This document shows, piece by piece, positions 10,156 to 22,969 of a stretch of 64,000 nt of DNA. The DNA comes from Heliocybe sulcata (taxonomy: Eukaryota > Basidiomycota > Agaricomycetes > Gloeophyllales > Gloeophyllaceae), in NCBI GenBank assembly GCA_004369045.1, contig ML213523.1, positions 62,001-126,000 of the forward strand, written 5' to 3'. Within the stretch, counting starts at the first letter, position 1, and each line of letters begins with the position of its first letter. The notes beneath the pieces are model-generated. The model had not been told where the DNA came from. It did not search any database and was given only the letters and a program-made list of their open reading frames with translations. The position numbers were made by a program, and so were the translations under genes.

Positions 10156-12609
10156 TCATGCGCAGAACAAGCACCCCTTGCACGCCAGCCAGGTAAGGCC
10201 AACGTGCAACAGACCCAGAACCACAGATATCTGATACCCGTCGAACCAGGTATCCACAACTGCCAAGATCAGAACAGCCACTGAGACGACCGGATGCGAC
10301 GCGGCGTCAGAGCACGCCGCGGTGAAAGTCATCACCTTCAAACACCAAGGTCGGGTTAACATAGTGTAACAGGATAGAAAAAACGAACTTGCCTTCACAA
10401 CAAGGATGGTAGACTTCAGAGTTCTAGCGAACAGCAACCTCCGGAGTCGCGTATGTCCTAGCCCATTCATCTGTAGCCAGAGCCAGCCCCACCTGCCCAC
10501 TTCCACGGGTGGCAGGCCAAGAAGCGGCTCTGATTCCTTTTCATCGTTTGACATCGAGCTTTTGTCGTTGCCAGATATAGCCGGGGGATTACCAGAGGCT
10601 TTTGGCGTGCTGGGTTCGTCCTCTGCTGTAGCATCTTCTGCTGCTACGGTCGCTCTATTACCAGAACTAGATGATCCTTGAGGTGATGGAGGGGCTCGGC
10701 GCGGAACGGGGACAAGCGACGAGGAGTCGCCGGCATTGAAGACTCCGTCGAGAGGATCAAACTGGACAGTAAGACTGATCTGAGTGCTTACGCTCCTTGG
10801 ACTCGGATAGAAACACCCACGCGGCCCTCATGTAAGGCTTTGGCAATCATCTCGCACGACGGCCTGGCATTCGGGCGGGGATTAAGCATCTTCTCCAAGA
10901 GATACAGGTAAGCACGTGGGAGGTGGCGGGATTCGAAAGAGCTGTATATCTCTGGGGTGGCTTTGAACCTGACATGTGCAGATAATCAGTCTCCTGGGTC
11001 ACGAATAGAAGAACAGAAGCATAGGTACGTACCCCGTATATTCCAGAATCTCGTGTTCAAGCTCGCCCGCGTCGTATCCGTATGGCAGGCGGAAGAAGAG
11101 TAGCTTATGCAGTAGCATGCCAAGGGACCAAATATCGGCTTTCGAGTCGATCTCTCGTAGTGCGCCGGTCTGCGGTGAGGGTAAAGACTCTGGCGAGGAG
11201 TACTCCAAGCTGTGGCCAAGTATTAAACACCATTACCCGAATCGAGAGCAGACTTACGTTCCAGTGTTCCCAGACCGCGCCCTGGAGTGCAGCATGTCCC
11301 GCGACGTACCAAAGTCTGAGAGCATCGCGCGAGGTCTGGGACATGGGTTAGTAATTGGCAACGTCCAGACTGGTGGGACTACATGCATTAGCTGGCTGTC
11401 ATCGTATGTGAGTAGAACATTTCCAGGCTTCAGGTCAAGATGCAAGATGGATTGGTCATGCTACAAGATAGGCATTATGAGCCAATGCGCGCAAATGCGG
11501 GAAACAACACCCGCCAGAAACGCAAGCCCTTCCACAACGTCTCCGAATAGCTTTCGGACTTCCTCCGCGCTGAGGAGATGCACCGCCTTCCATTTCGCTC
11601 CACTGTGCACACGGGCATTCCCTTGATGGGCTGTCCTCTGCCTCTCCCGGAACGAGCGTATGCGAGCAGACCGAGAGGCTTCCTCGGAGGACTGGTTGGA
11701 TGTCGATGAGTCTTTGTCGCCCAAGCGTGCAGCGATGAAGTCGTCAAGCGAACCGCCGCTTGCATACTGCATGAGAACACTGGTGCCCACGAAGGGTAAG
11801 TTAGATATACGACCCAATGTCCGGCCCCGCTTACTGTAGTGTTGGCACCTCTACTCCGAAAGTTGAGAACCTGGCCATCTCCAGCCACGCATGATGATAC
11901 GTGATGATGTTCGGATGGTGCAGCCGTTCGAGCAAACGGATTTCTTGCAAGATTGTCAGCAGGTAAGAATGGGAGTCACCCACGGCAATCTTCTTGACTG
12001 CAAAGTAGCCTAGGGGATTGTTATCCAACATATGCTTCCAAACTGGGTTAGTAAGCCGACTCCCATATTGAATGAATTATTCCGTACCTGACAGAGATAT
12101 ACAGTACCATTGGCGCCCATCCCAAGTCGGCATTCCTCTTTGAAAAATCTGGCAAAGTAGCCTTGTGCCATGGTGGAAGGTGTGAAGCCCTCTGTCGAAC
12201 TGCTCCTGCTCATATTGCTTTGCCCGCTTGCTGGTCTGCTTGGCGCGGAGGTGGAAGGACGAGACGACGGCCGGGATGTCAGAGTAGGGGGTGAAGCAGG
12301 ACGAGAATAAGCCTGATTCGACATGGCGAGCAGCTGGAAGTAGTTTGCGGCGTGCGCATGATCACTGGATACATCGATGACGTCCTCTTCCTCTTCTCGC
12401 TGGAAGGAGGCTTGCGGGAATGGGCGGTTACAGTAAGGACAGCTGGTCGCGTGCGCGGTATGCGCAATCGAAAGGGCATGCGAGGTAGGATTGTACAGCA
12501 CTACCTGGTTGGAGGCATGAAAGATGGGGTGCCAGTCGGATTCCACATCGGTGTCCGCAAGCGGGATGAGGGCATTATCAGGACTGGAAAGTGGGCTTTC
12601 TTCGAGCAT
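10156..12609 (-). CDS. IKS1: IKS-type serine/threonine protein kinase with C-terminal hydrophobic region
   Basis: A multi-exon kinase related to yeast Iks1. The ATG at 12609 opens MLEESPLSSPD; a TTG just upstream is not a start. The N-terminal part has the family motif SNQVVLYNPTSHAL, a CPYC..C-type pair and a Ser/Pro-rich linker. The kinase domain follows: glycine loop GMGANGTVYLC, FAVKKIAVGD with the ATP Lys, LHHPNIITYHHAWLE, catalytic loop HLDLKPGNVLL, LSDFGTSRD, YSSPESLPS and ADIWSLGMLL. The catalytic loop reads HLD where most kinases have HRD. The last exon adds a Ser-rich linker and about 70 hydrophobic residues (VVSVAVLILAVVDTWFDGYQ then VVLGLLHVGLTWLACKG), which suggests membrane attachment. 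Inner exon borders are approximate. Confidence 0.85.
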
Positions 12610-13101
12610 GCAGATGCGACTTGCAGTCAAGCAGTTGTTTCACGTTGAAGGGTATAGGAGACAGATTCAGTCTGTGCAATCCAAGGCCGCCAGCATCGTC
12701 GGCACGCACGATCAATCTGCAAGTCGAGTGCCGTAACTTACACGCTGCAAGTGCGAGGCTACGAGGAATGCATCAGTTCCAGAGAGGAGAAAAGTACGAG
12801 AGAGAGATACCTGAATCGCAGTCTTTCAATGGTATACACAGACTCAGTGATGCGCAAGTACATAGAGCGACTTGAAAGCGGCCATCTGCTTGCTGTGGCC
12901 CAACGTTACCCCGGCGCACACGCCACATACTGCACAGCATTCTGCAACAACTTTGATCGCCGGTATCTCGATTTCGTCGCAGGTCAAACGAGCGTCGAGC
13001 GTAGCGGCTCAGCCGCCTCAGGCAAACATAGCTACAGGATACCGCAAGCTAGTCTTCCTTTGTGGTTATTAAAGTGACTTTACAAAGTGCGAATTAGTAC
13101 A

Positions 13102-16100
13102 CTAAATATCCTCTTCCCAATCGTCCGGGACAGCATCGGATGGAGCAGAATCAACATTGGACTGCCGCAGCCAAGGAGGAGCAACCGTAGACTGTACGGG
13201 TCCCGACGACGAAGTCACAGCTGGTGATGGGTCACCACTAGCAATCCATGATCCGCCACCAGGCGCCGGGGAACCCGCGGGACGAGATAGGACAGAGTTC
13301 CAGCCTCGTCGAGCAGGAGCTCCTGCAGTGGAAACAGACGCTGGTGAGGCAGAACGTGGGGTAGGACTCGGAGAGGCTCGTAAGTCCGCTAGCTTCCCGA
13401 GGTTCGTGGATGCAGCGAGTGTGATTGTAGCAGATAACAAGGGTGCAGGGACGCGGGTATCGAGGCGGCGGATGAGTTGCACGCTTCGATGAGGTTCCTG
13501 GTCGACCATCTGCGTGTCCATGCGATATACATTCGCGAGCTAAGAAGTGAAAAGGTTAGTGAGAGCATACACAAGACGTATTACGCTTCACTCACATCAT
13601 GCACAAATTTCCTTCTTTCCGGAGGCATATGGGGCAACACCTGCGTTTTCTTATCCGACTTTACAAACTCTGCAAACGTCTTCTCCACCAACTGACAAAA
13701 CTTCACGTTCGCTCTCGCAAAACCCACAAGCTCATCAGTATATGCGATCTCCTGCGCGTTCTGCTTCTCCGGATTGATACCCAGCGCAGCCGCCAACCGC
13801 GCGTTACGCTTGGCGACAGCGCACTCGTTGGAGCACTTCAGCTGCTGTGAGCTCTCCTTGCCGCCAGGGTTGGACGTACTGCGGCCACAGGGCATAGGCT
13901 GCCTGATACGGCCACAAGGGCAAGTGATAGTGACTGGCGCTCGGCAGGGCTCGCTTTCAGGGCAAGAAGCTGGGGCGTGGCAAGGCTGAGTACAAGGATG
14001 GATTGCGGGTAGGCAGAGCTTCCTGGGTTTCCCGCAGACCGCGCTGCAGGACCCGCAGTCGTCGCTGTGGCAGAGCCGCTGACAGTGGTGGAAGCCGCAG
14101 CCGAGTAATCTATGATGAACGTCAGTATATACATAACGGGACAAATAGATGGTCATTGCTCTACTCACCTCCCACAAACGGTACCGCATGAGACCTTCTC
14201 CTGCGAGCACTTAACGTTGTCTACCATTTTCTTCCCGCAAGCACAGCGTTTCGTTGTCAGGAATACACAAGGCGGGCAAGGTGCTGGATCTTCATGGCAA
14301 GCATGCGGAGCCTTCGGATGCCCACAAAGTGGCGGCGGCCTAGCACACGGATACGTGCAATTGATCCTCGTCCCGCAAGGGATCGGCGGTTCAAGAATCG
14401 TCCTCCCACAATGGCAAATCATCTCCTCGAACGAACTCCTTAAGCACGGCGGACATGGGCCTTTATGATCCCTCTCCTCGCACCTATGATTCCCACACCC
14501 GAGCACCTTGCCACAAACCAAATCGCACTCATGCAATCCCGTCTCGTCCACCGCTGCAGCCAAGCCCGCGCTCCTCTTCTTTCCTTTACCCTTCCCGACA
14601 GCCGCCAGCGACGCCAGCGGGCAACACAACCTGTTGCACTGGTGCCGCCCACAGTCTCGTAGGGCGGAGCACGGCCGATCACATAGAATTTCGTCGTGGC
14701 TAGCTTGGAGCTCGGAGCACTTGATGTTACGCGTTGTGGCACCACACCTACATGGGCGCACCATGGTGATGCTGCACGGCGGGCAAGGACCCGTGTGACA
14801 TCGGACGGAACAGACGTGGGAGCAGCCGCTGAGTGGCTTCTGGCAGAGAGACTCGCAAGTCGGAATGGGATCGGTGCATTTGGTGCGAGTGAGAAGTGCG
14901 CCTGAAGGGAAGGAGGAGACGGAGTCGGGTGAGAGTTCGTGTTTGCCGCAGGGACAGTGGGTGACTAGCGAAGGAGAGAATGGACATGGAGGGGGAGTAG
15001 CGGATGGCGGGTGACAGGGTTGGGAGCATTTGTGGATACCACAGTCGAATGGTCGACGGCACTTGTTATCGCATGTGAACCTTCCGGCCCACGTCTCCTC
15101 AGTACCGTCTGCACTGAGGACGCCACATAACTTGCTTTCTCCTTCGCCGCACCCGAGCTCGCGTTCCTCCTTACCGCAATAACACTTCGTGGTATCCCGG
15201 ACAGGACAAGGTGGACATGGCCCATCGTGGCATGCAACTTGGCAGGTATGGTTACCGCATCCTAGCCTCTTCCCGCACGTCTTCCCACACGAGAGATCAG
15301 TAGCCTGGCTCGCTACTGACCTGGTCTTGCTCGGGTGCAGATTAGAACATCGATAGGACAAGACCTGCTTTCCGCAATAACAAGGGAGCTCGATCGTGAT
15401 CTGACAAGGTGGGCAAGGCCCCGGATGACAGGCGAGAGGGCAAGGATGGCCGCAGACCCTCCTCCGACTGCATGGGTTTGCGCACGAATGGGGTGTCGCA
15501 AGACGAGACGGTTTCGGGTCCACGACGGACCCGCAGAAGCACCAGTAGCCGCTGGGCACCGTCAAGCGCTTCGCCTGGCAGCCTGGACATCGCCACTCGC
15601 CTTTCCTGTCCTCTCCCCGCGCCCTCCACGCCTCTGCCATATCTTTCACGCTCTTCGACGCCCAGGAGCGGATACACTTCAAGTGGAATGTCGTCCAGCA
15701 GCACTGCATGTTCTCGTTCTCCTTGTCTTCACCCTCCGCCGCGGCAATGGGGATGGAGGGCGAGCAAGACCAAGTGGGCTGGAAGGGGTTTATCGCCGAG
15801 AAGCAGATGGGACAGTCGGGGTAAGGCGGAGTGCGTAGATTGTGTATGAGTGTGGATGTGAGGTCGTCTTTCTTGGGTCCAGATACAGAGTACTTGTCGG
15901 AAAGTTTCGTGGATGTAGATGCTGAAGCAGCGGGGTCTTGGTTTCGAGAGTCAGTAAGACTCCCATTGAACTTGCCTCTCCGCCCAGACCGTGCTGGAAA
16001 AGAGTGTCCATCAGACACGTTTGGTGTCGAGTCTGTGCTTTGTGCAACAGGAGCACCTCTCCCTCCGGTCCTACCTCGACCTCTCCCTCCTCGACCTACT

Positions 16101-16453
16101 CTACCAGACGGCACTAAAGTCGTACTGGAGGTGGGAGTGGCTGGTCTTGTCCCAGTGCCGCCTCCATCGCCACGAGAAGGGTCGGCCTGAGACGCTGAGC
16201 CTACTGCGTCGGCTGCGCCCTGGTTGGCGGGATGGTTTCTGCCAGGACCTCTCGGTCTGCGATGCTGGTTTGCATTGACTGGTAAAGAGTCTTTGGAAGA
16301 CCTTATGGTCGTCTGATCGATATGTAGAGCATCTCCTGCAGGTGCAGCGAGGTGATCCCGAGGAGGACGTCTAGGTCTATGAGTTCTAAGTCTATTGTTC
16401 CTTGTTGAAGATGATGCAGTCGACGTCGCAGGCGGTTCAGTAGCACTAGACAT
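13102..16453 (-). CDS. FAP1: NF-X1 type zinc finger protein with R3H domain
   Basis: Homologue of human NFX1 and yeast Fap1, the latter a rapamycin-related FKBP12-binding protein. The first exon (16453 to about 14170) codes over 750 residues. It has a disordered Arg/Gly-rich N-terminus (GRGGRGRGRTGGRG), a RING-like finger (CPICFSAINPFQPTWSC, then C-x-x-H-x-x-C), and then a long array of NF-X1 fingers of the type CG-x-H-x-C-x3-CH-x-GPCPPC. Later exons add more Cys-rich repeats, then an R3H segment (ERRKFVHDVSE, then HRSVQLIRRLDTR), a Ser/Pro-rich tail and an acidic end DDWEEDI before the stop. Introns fall near 14100-14165 and 13525-13580. The ubiquitin-ligase and nucleic-acid-binding roles are inferred from the family. 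Confidence 0.93.
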
Positions 16454-18725
16454 GCAATATGAAGCTATAGAATCGGTATGTTGGGGTGGAACTGATGTCT
16501 ACAAAGTATGAGAGCTTTTAAAGCCACAGCTCTGATAGCCTTCAATTTGTTAATCGAAAGGCATTCCCACAGTCAAAAATATTCCAGACACGCCAAATAT
16601 TATATATTGATATGTACTTGAAGTGCGGTAAATAGTACAAAATGTTTTAATGATGCCCTCGGCGCGAAATGTCTTGTCAATAAAATTCCCATCCTGCGAT
16701 GTCCTTGAGGCGCAAAGCCTGTACTAGCATACTATGTATAATTAGGACACAATATTGTCACATTTGGAGTGATGCCGGGAGGGTGATCCTGAGCCACAGC
16801 AATTATCAGAGCCGCATTTGTTTCGTCCATTTCATCATCGTGTAAACTTTTGCTGATATTATTGCTGATATTGGTAACCATTATATGTCCGGTAAAGTAT
16901 TGACCCTATTTTCATCATCATATCAAACCCGGGATTTGTGCACTCCCGCTGTGTAAGCGCTGAATATGAATCAGCGCGGGTCCGAGTACTGCCACTCGTG
17001 GGTCACGGTAATGCATCCTCTTCCCACTAGTATGTCTGTGTCTGACCGAGTATGACTCGTCAGATGTTGTACAACGTAGATCTATATATTAGCATAGCCT
17101 GTGAAGTGTCGTATTGACTCATTCATGCGTTGTCGCTGCAGGCCGAGTACTTACTCTCGAAGGGAGAAGATGGGCAGTAATATTTTTCTATGTAGCAAAA
17201 TTTGCGCCTTCAGATCCGGGTTGACGGAAGCGACCTTGTCGAGTGTCCGTAGCAGAATGATGGACCTAGCAGCACCGTCTTATTGCCAGTACTCAAGTTC
17301 TCAAGCTATATAAGCTAGATATGAGCCGAAATCCCGACGATTCTCCTCTGGGCTTTTCTGTTCTAGAGTCGAGGACGCACGGATAATCCTCATATACAGC
17401 ACCTTCGGGGTTAAAGTATTTCACAAGACAGAACCACAGAATATTCTCTTGAGTCCACCGCCCTGGGCTCATAATAACGGAACGCGAGTGAGTCGGTAGT
17501 CTCGCAAAGAGGCTCGCGGTACGACATGCGCTAGTGATACACATCCGAGCTGCACAACATCCATGCCTTTTCCCCTACCCTTGCAATTCGGAGTATCATA
17601 GGTGCCGTGGAACATGCAAGTCTGGCGAGTCCTAGTACCAGGGTCCAAATTCACAGGACGAGGCCTGCCACAGGCAAGAACAGTCGTGGGCAAGAAGCTT
17701 TGCAGAACGTGAACTCACTAATAATGCTTGAGTATCTCATAATTTCTGCAATCTATTGGCCGCTTTGTAAACATTACCTCTACATCTCAGGGATTACTAA
17801 AGATGCCACAGTAAATACCTTGTGATTCGTGCCACACTTGTCACGTGACTTTCATTCCCAAAATGGCTTCGTTGTATCCTCTTTCGCTGTCATTCGCACG
17901 CCACTAGACAGTGCTTCTGTTTACTTTCCTTCACTGTCCGATTGTCAGTTACACATGCGTCATTTTTATTTCCTCAACGTATATAAAACATGAGGTCTTC
18001 TGATATTTCTTCATTAATTGTTATTTTCCCGCTCTTCCTCTCCGTCTGCCCCGAGCACCCTTTTGAGTATTGCTCGCGGCTTCCACCTCCAACCGTTTCC
18101 GTCCTACACTACTTTCTCCAGTACAAGTCATAAGGTTCAATCAAGTAAATGTTTTTGTTTTCATTTATGTCTCTCTCTAACATATCCACAAGAGTAGAAA
18201 TTTCGCGTGAACCCTCTACCGTCGGTCGTGCTAGGACAGTCCCGGGTCCAAGGACTACTCTTGGAAAGCCGCGCATTGCATAGTTTCCTGGACTTTGTCA
18301 ATGGGGAATCCTTGATTATCATCGTAATCCCAGAGGTAAGTTAGAAAGACACGATCATCAGGGAATGAACAAGTACTGACGCCCGATTTGTATGCATAGG
18401 AGCCTGACAAGAAATCATGCAGCCAGTTCGCGCGGCAGTCCGTAGCGAGGTTTGACCATGATCGTCTGCCTGCTGTAAACAGTGCCATTCGGAGAGAACG
18501 TATTTTGAAGGCCAGATTTGACAATCGTATGCATACTACACGAAGCACGTCGTGCTAACAGCGAGTACCTGGATTATTTCTAAATCGGAAGTCCTAATCC
18601 CGTATAGATCCGGCGGCTTTGAAATGGAGCTAGATAAGATTGCAATTATACATCCCGCAACATTTTGACTGACATGACTCCGCCGACGCCTCAGTCACTC
18701 GTCTTTCGCCCTTGTCCGTCGTCCC
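16454..18725. other. 2.3 kb intergenic region with one promoter-like stretch
   Basis: AT-rich just upstream of the NF-X1 gene. GTCACGTGAC (17840-17849) matches the same palindrome in the ATP-citrate lyase intron. TATATAAAA at 17980-17988 is followed by a C/T-rich, leader-like stretch, yet no clear open frame follows. Short frames on both strands around 18160-18550 are ambiguous. The last part should hold the promoter of the permease. Confidence 0.45.
17980..17988 (+). promoter_or_regulatory. Orphan TATA box
   Basis: TATATAAAA is followed within 30-120 bases by a C/T-rich leader-like sequence (TCTTCCTCTCCGTCTGCC), the usual look of a fungal transcription start. The only frames behind it are short: a 44-codon frame from ATG 18148, or spliced pieces. 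The transcript could be noncoding or encode a small peptide. Confidence 0.35.
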
Positions 18726-20785
18726 ATGGCCAATACAACATTCTCGGATGACACGAAACTCGACCTTCAGGGCAAGAATGTAGACGTTGAGAAGTACGCC
18801 CTATCAGCAGCTGAGACGAGGGAAGAGGAGGGCGGGTCGCAGTATCTCCGTGCTTGGAGCAGAAAGCTTCTTCATTTGGGAGTGGAGGCAAGAGGTATGG
18901 CATACAGTCGCTTTCATCTGGTTCTCAGGACTCAGGTGCTCTCTAGGGATTCACCCTGTACCAATAGAGGAACGGACAGACAGGCAGTTCAGCAAGATAT
19001 TTTTCATCTGGCTATCATCGAACTTCAACATCCTCTCGTGCGTACAGCCGCTGCATCACTCCGTTTCCATCCTCAGAACAGACTATAGCTTCTCTGCAGG
19101 GACTTTAGGCCCTGTCGTCTATGGCCTGAGCCTACGAGACTCGTGTCTGGTCATCTTGTTCTTCAACTTGCTATGTGCTGCGTTACCCGCATATCTGTAC
19201 GCCCTCGCCTTACTTTTCTTTGCGTATTCTGACGCATACGTCAGCACGACATGGGGGCCAAAATTAGGCTTACGGCAGATGTGCCAAGCCAGATACAGCT
19301 TCGGGTAAGTGGGTACCCAGCCTGAGTGGCACTAGCACTGACGGACCCGCTTCCTAGCTATTACGGCGTCATATTGCCCTCTATATTAAATTTAATTGGA
19401 ATGACCGGCTTCTGCATTTTGAATGGAATTCTTGGTGGCCAGACGATCTCCGCTGTGTCCGATGGGCGCGTGAGCTGGAGGTACGTCTCCTTGCGATCGA
19501 GCACCCCCTTATGCGATGGCTGACTTACTTCCTTCTTCCGTCACAGTGTTGGTATTGTTGTGATAACTGTTGTATCATTATTGGTGAGAAATCATCGCCC
19601 CGGTTGTCCATATGGTGTGGAATTCAATTTGTCTTCAGATATCTTTCTGCGGCTACAAAGTACTCAACTGGTAAACCCATCCAGTCCTACTCATCCTGCC
19701 ACGATTAATCCTTTAGGATAGGTACGAACGAGTATGCTGGATTCCTGTCCTCGTCATATTCGTCATCGCCTTGGGCGTCGGAGGCCACCATCTCTCCGAT
19801 CCACCACCCGCTGAGCCGGCCACGGCCGTCTCTATACTGTCCTTTGCGTCGACTATTGCTGGCTTCGTTATCACTTACGCGCCTTTGGGCTCGGATTTCA
19901 CCATTTATATGGACCCGAAAGTACCTAGGTATGGCTCTCCTTTGATTCAGTAAGCCGCATCCTGCTCATATTTGAATCTAGTTGGAAGATATTCTCTTGG
20001 TCATATGCGGGCTTCTTGATACCCATAGTATGTATCCACTCTTCGTACTCGTGTTCAAAGAGACTCTGACATCTGCCCATCCTTCCAGGTCACGATTCAA
20101 TGCTTCGGTGCTGCCGTCGCGAACGTCGCCGCGCTGATACCTGCCTGGGAGGCAGGCTACGCGGATGGGAACGTCGGCGGTCTCCTGCAAGCCATGCTCG
20201 AGCCCACAGGTGGTTTTGGAAAGTTCCTGACCGTCCTGCTCAGCTTAAGCGTTACGGCGAACATGGCCATGACAATGTACTCGTTCTGCCTGAATGTGCA
20301 AGTGTTCGTGCCATTCTTGGTCGTACTCCCGAGATACATATTTTCGCTCTTGGCCACTGCTATGTATGCCGTTACCTCATCGTCGTCAGCCACGCAGCTG
20401 ACCCTTTGCCAGAATCATCCCCCTCGCCATCGTGGGCTCGCACCGCTTCTACTCCACGCTCTCAAATTTCCTTGGGATCATCGGCTACTGGGCCAGCGCA
20501 TTCGGCGCCGTCATCCTCCTCGAGCACTTCGTCTTTCGGCGCAACGATCCAGAGCTGTACGACGTGCGCCAGTGGAACTCCCCGCGCAAGCTCCCGCTCG
20601 GCGTGGCGGCGCTCGCCTCGAGCATCATGTCATTCGGTTTGGTGATACCGTGCATGAACCAGGTGTGGTTCGTTGGCCCGATTGCAGGAAGGAGCGGGGA
20701 TATTGGGTTTGAGGTGGCATTTGCAGTGACGGCGATGTTGTATCTGCCGTTTAGGTGGGTGGAGCGGAGGGTTTGGGGGGCGTAG
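18726..20785 (+). CDS. NCS1 family purine-cytosine permease
   Basis: Plasma-membrane proton symporter of the Fcy2/Fcy21 group, importing cytosine and purines. The ATG at 18726 opens MANTTFSDDTKLDL. The first intron joins GVEARG to IHPVPIEERTDRQF in phase, giving the R-G-I-x-P-V-P-x-E-R-T motif that marks the cytosolic lead-in of this family. Hydrophobic segments follow across several exons, with FFIWLSSNFNILSFSAGTLGP, ARYSFGYYGVILPSILNLI, GYKVLNWYERVCWIPV, APLGSDFTIYMD and FSWSYAGFLIP, all recognisable. The C-terminal exon has IPLAIVGSHRFYSTLSNFLG and ends in a short cytosolic tail. About seven introns of 45-60 nt. Substrate choice among purines, cytosine and related compounds cannot be read from sequence. 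Confidence 0.92.
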
Positions 20786-21031
20786 TGGGGGAGTGCAGAG
20801 GTAATATCAGACTTAGAATGTACTTTTGGGTTCATGGATGATAATATCGATAAAGGAAGCATCCAGCAGTGCACAAGTTATATCGAATTTATTCTTGGGT
20901 GTGTTATATGGTAGCCAGGATACTTCAGTACAGTCTTGTCTGTAGAAACGATTCGCTTCTATTGACCAACCAAGTCCAATGCCTGACATGCCAGGACGTA
21001 CATGTGTAAATAACCTCATGATCCTACACGT

Positions 21032-21195
21032 AGGTGCCCTCGCATGGGACACTTCACTCGCGACTATTGATACAACCTTGGACGTCCGCGCCCTATGTAA
21101 GATACCTGTACAGAGGTGTCCTCGCGTGGGATGTAGTAATCCTGACTGTTGATACAGCCTTGGACCTCCATCCCCTTGGATATGTTATTCATATA
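21032..21195. repeat. Diverged tandem duplication, two 82-bp units
   Basis: AGGTGCCCTCGCATGGGA at 21032 recurs as AGGTGTCCTCGCGTGGGA at 21114. TGATACAACCTTGGACGTCC at 21068 recurs as TGATACAGCCTTGGACCTCC at 21150. Both offsets are exactly 82. The units lie in the convergent gap between the permease and the membrane protein. Confidence 0.8.
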
Positions 21196-21245
21196 TCGTG
21201 TTGCTCAAGGGAGCGACGACCTCTGTCTTCGACTCTCCGTCACTT

Positions 21246-22969
21246 CTAGCAGACGTGATCAATATCGATAACACTGTCGATGTTGTGAAGTGAAACGCCG
21301 TCGCCATAGCTCCGATCCGGGCTACAATCGGTGTTAGGATTTCGTGACGATGCTAAGGAACATTTAGAGTCAAAGGGACTCCATGGTGCGCTCCCAGCAT
21401 AGGTGCGATATGCATCGCTGCTCCCATATGAAGTCTGCGCCATAGGACTGTGACAAGGCAGAGGAGGCCTGAGGCGGCTCGGCAATGGATTCGGTGATGC
21501 GCTATAAGGAGACTCGCTATCTCCATAGGTGGAGGGCGTGTTCATCATTGGACTAGCATTTGCAAATGAACACTTGCAGCACGAATCCCTGGGCGTGCTA
21601 TGGACGGGTGTAGCGCTTGGAGTGCAGTCCGTGCGTGGGCGCTCGACCACAAGCTTGGGCAAAGAGGGGAGAGTCTTCATCCTGCGTGCATACCGCGGGC
21701 GGGAAACGGTGAACGGGAGCCTGATAGCCCCCTTTTCCGAGGAGAATTTAGCATCGTGATCACGGGAGGAGTCCTGGGCTCCAGTATCCAATAATCGTGG
21801 CATTGGTCGGATGTTCATAGATTGTTGAGAAGATAATGAGCGTAGTCGACGATCTCTCTGCAAAGCAGCTCTACTTGATATTAGAAGGGGACATATTGCC
21901 TGACGAGAGATATCAGCAGGTGTGGGGTGGTAGACTTTGTCTGAACTGACCTGAATTTGGCGCAGCAGCGGGGCAAGAGCGTTCGCCAGCAGACTGTCAA
22001 CCCCGTACAAGATGATGAAAATGGTGGCGATGACCGTGTACAGTGCAGCGGACTCGACGAGAACCTCGATGAACGCAGATAGATAGCCCCCGTCTGTACG
22101 ATTCGATGCGCGTCCGACCCGGCGGATTTCCAGAATAATCAACCCCGTAGTTATGACGTTGTGCGCAACCGACACCGCGGTATAGCACACTGCTAATGCC
22201 GTCGAAGCCGTACTATATATGCTTAGCCCATTCCTGCTTAGTTGAGCGAGGAAGGCACAGCCAAGACCTGGCGGTCTATTAGTCGTGGCTACTAGGTTTG
22301 CGACGGTGCACGTACCGACGGAAGTGAAGAGCATTGTGGCAGGAAGGCAAATGAGCCATCGCTCGTATCTTGCCCCGGAGTGATGAGTTAGCTTGTTTCT
22401 CTGGGTAATCCAGAATTGGTGGAGCTATTTATTGGATGCGGTGAGAATCATATCCAGAGCCAACGTCCAGGGGAGAATGTACCACCAAGAGATCAACCAG
22501 CCAATTCATGATAATCTGTCTGTACCCGCGTGAACGGCGTTCAAAGGCGATGTCACCACCCGCTGCTCACATTGCCATAGATGCGACATTCAGCCAATCG
22601 TCTACGTGGTCCATGAAGTATTTTGCAGGGCCTCCGGGATAGCCATCATAATGAATGAAAATTTTATGGTTCCAGCGATCTTGCAAGGCGAAGGCAGCTG
22701 TCGCCAGAACGAAGATGATTCCATTGTAAGCCATGAGCCGATACCTCCGAGGATGATGCTCGCTGAGTAGCATGTACATGCACGAGAAATGAAGAGTGAA
22801 GACAATCCCTAACTTCGTATCAGAATCTCACGTGAAATACAGAGGATTGGCACTTGCCATAAGCTACACTGGCTGCTATTGTGCCCTGCAATAGGCAGGT
22901 CGCTAGCCATGTACTGTCCGCAGGAGTGTATGTGATAGTAGCACGAGGAGAGAGGATGATGGAAGCCAT
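21246..22969 (-). CDS. Basidiomycete multi-span integral membrane protein, function unknown
   Basis: Belongs to a large Agaricomycete-specific group of roughly seven-helix proteins with no known job. Exons 22969-22858, 22808-22571 and 22519-22483, then 22424 downwards, join in phase. The start reads MASIILSPRATITYTPADS. The family-typical extracellular segment YDGYPGGPAKYF, the helix ATAAFALQ and the motif GLGCAFLAQLSRN are present, as is QAICPLLISSRAAL after the last helix. That join assumes two further in-frame introns (48 nt ending before the GLGCAF codons and 51 nt before AICPLL) that otherwise read through. The C-terminal 150 residues are a Ser/Pro-rich cytosolic tail. The first intron uses a GC donor (see findings). 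Confidence 0.7.

Noticed and set aside
18255-18548. A 97-codon minus-strand frame
   Set aside because: Starts with GTG, no homology seen, and the plus strand also offers a spliced frame in the same place. Undecidable.
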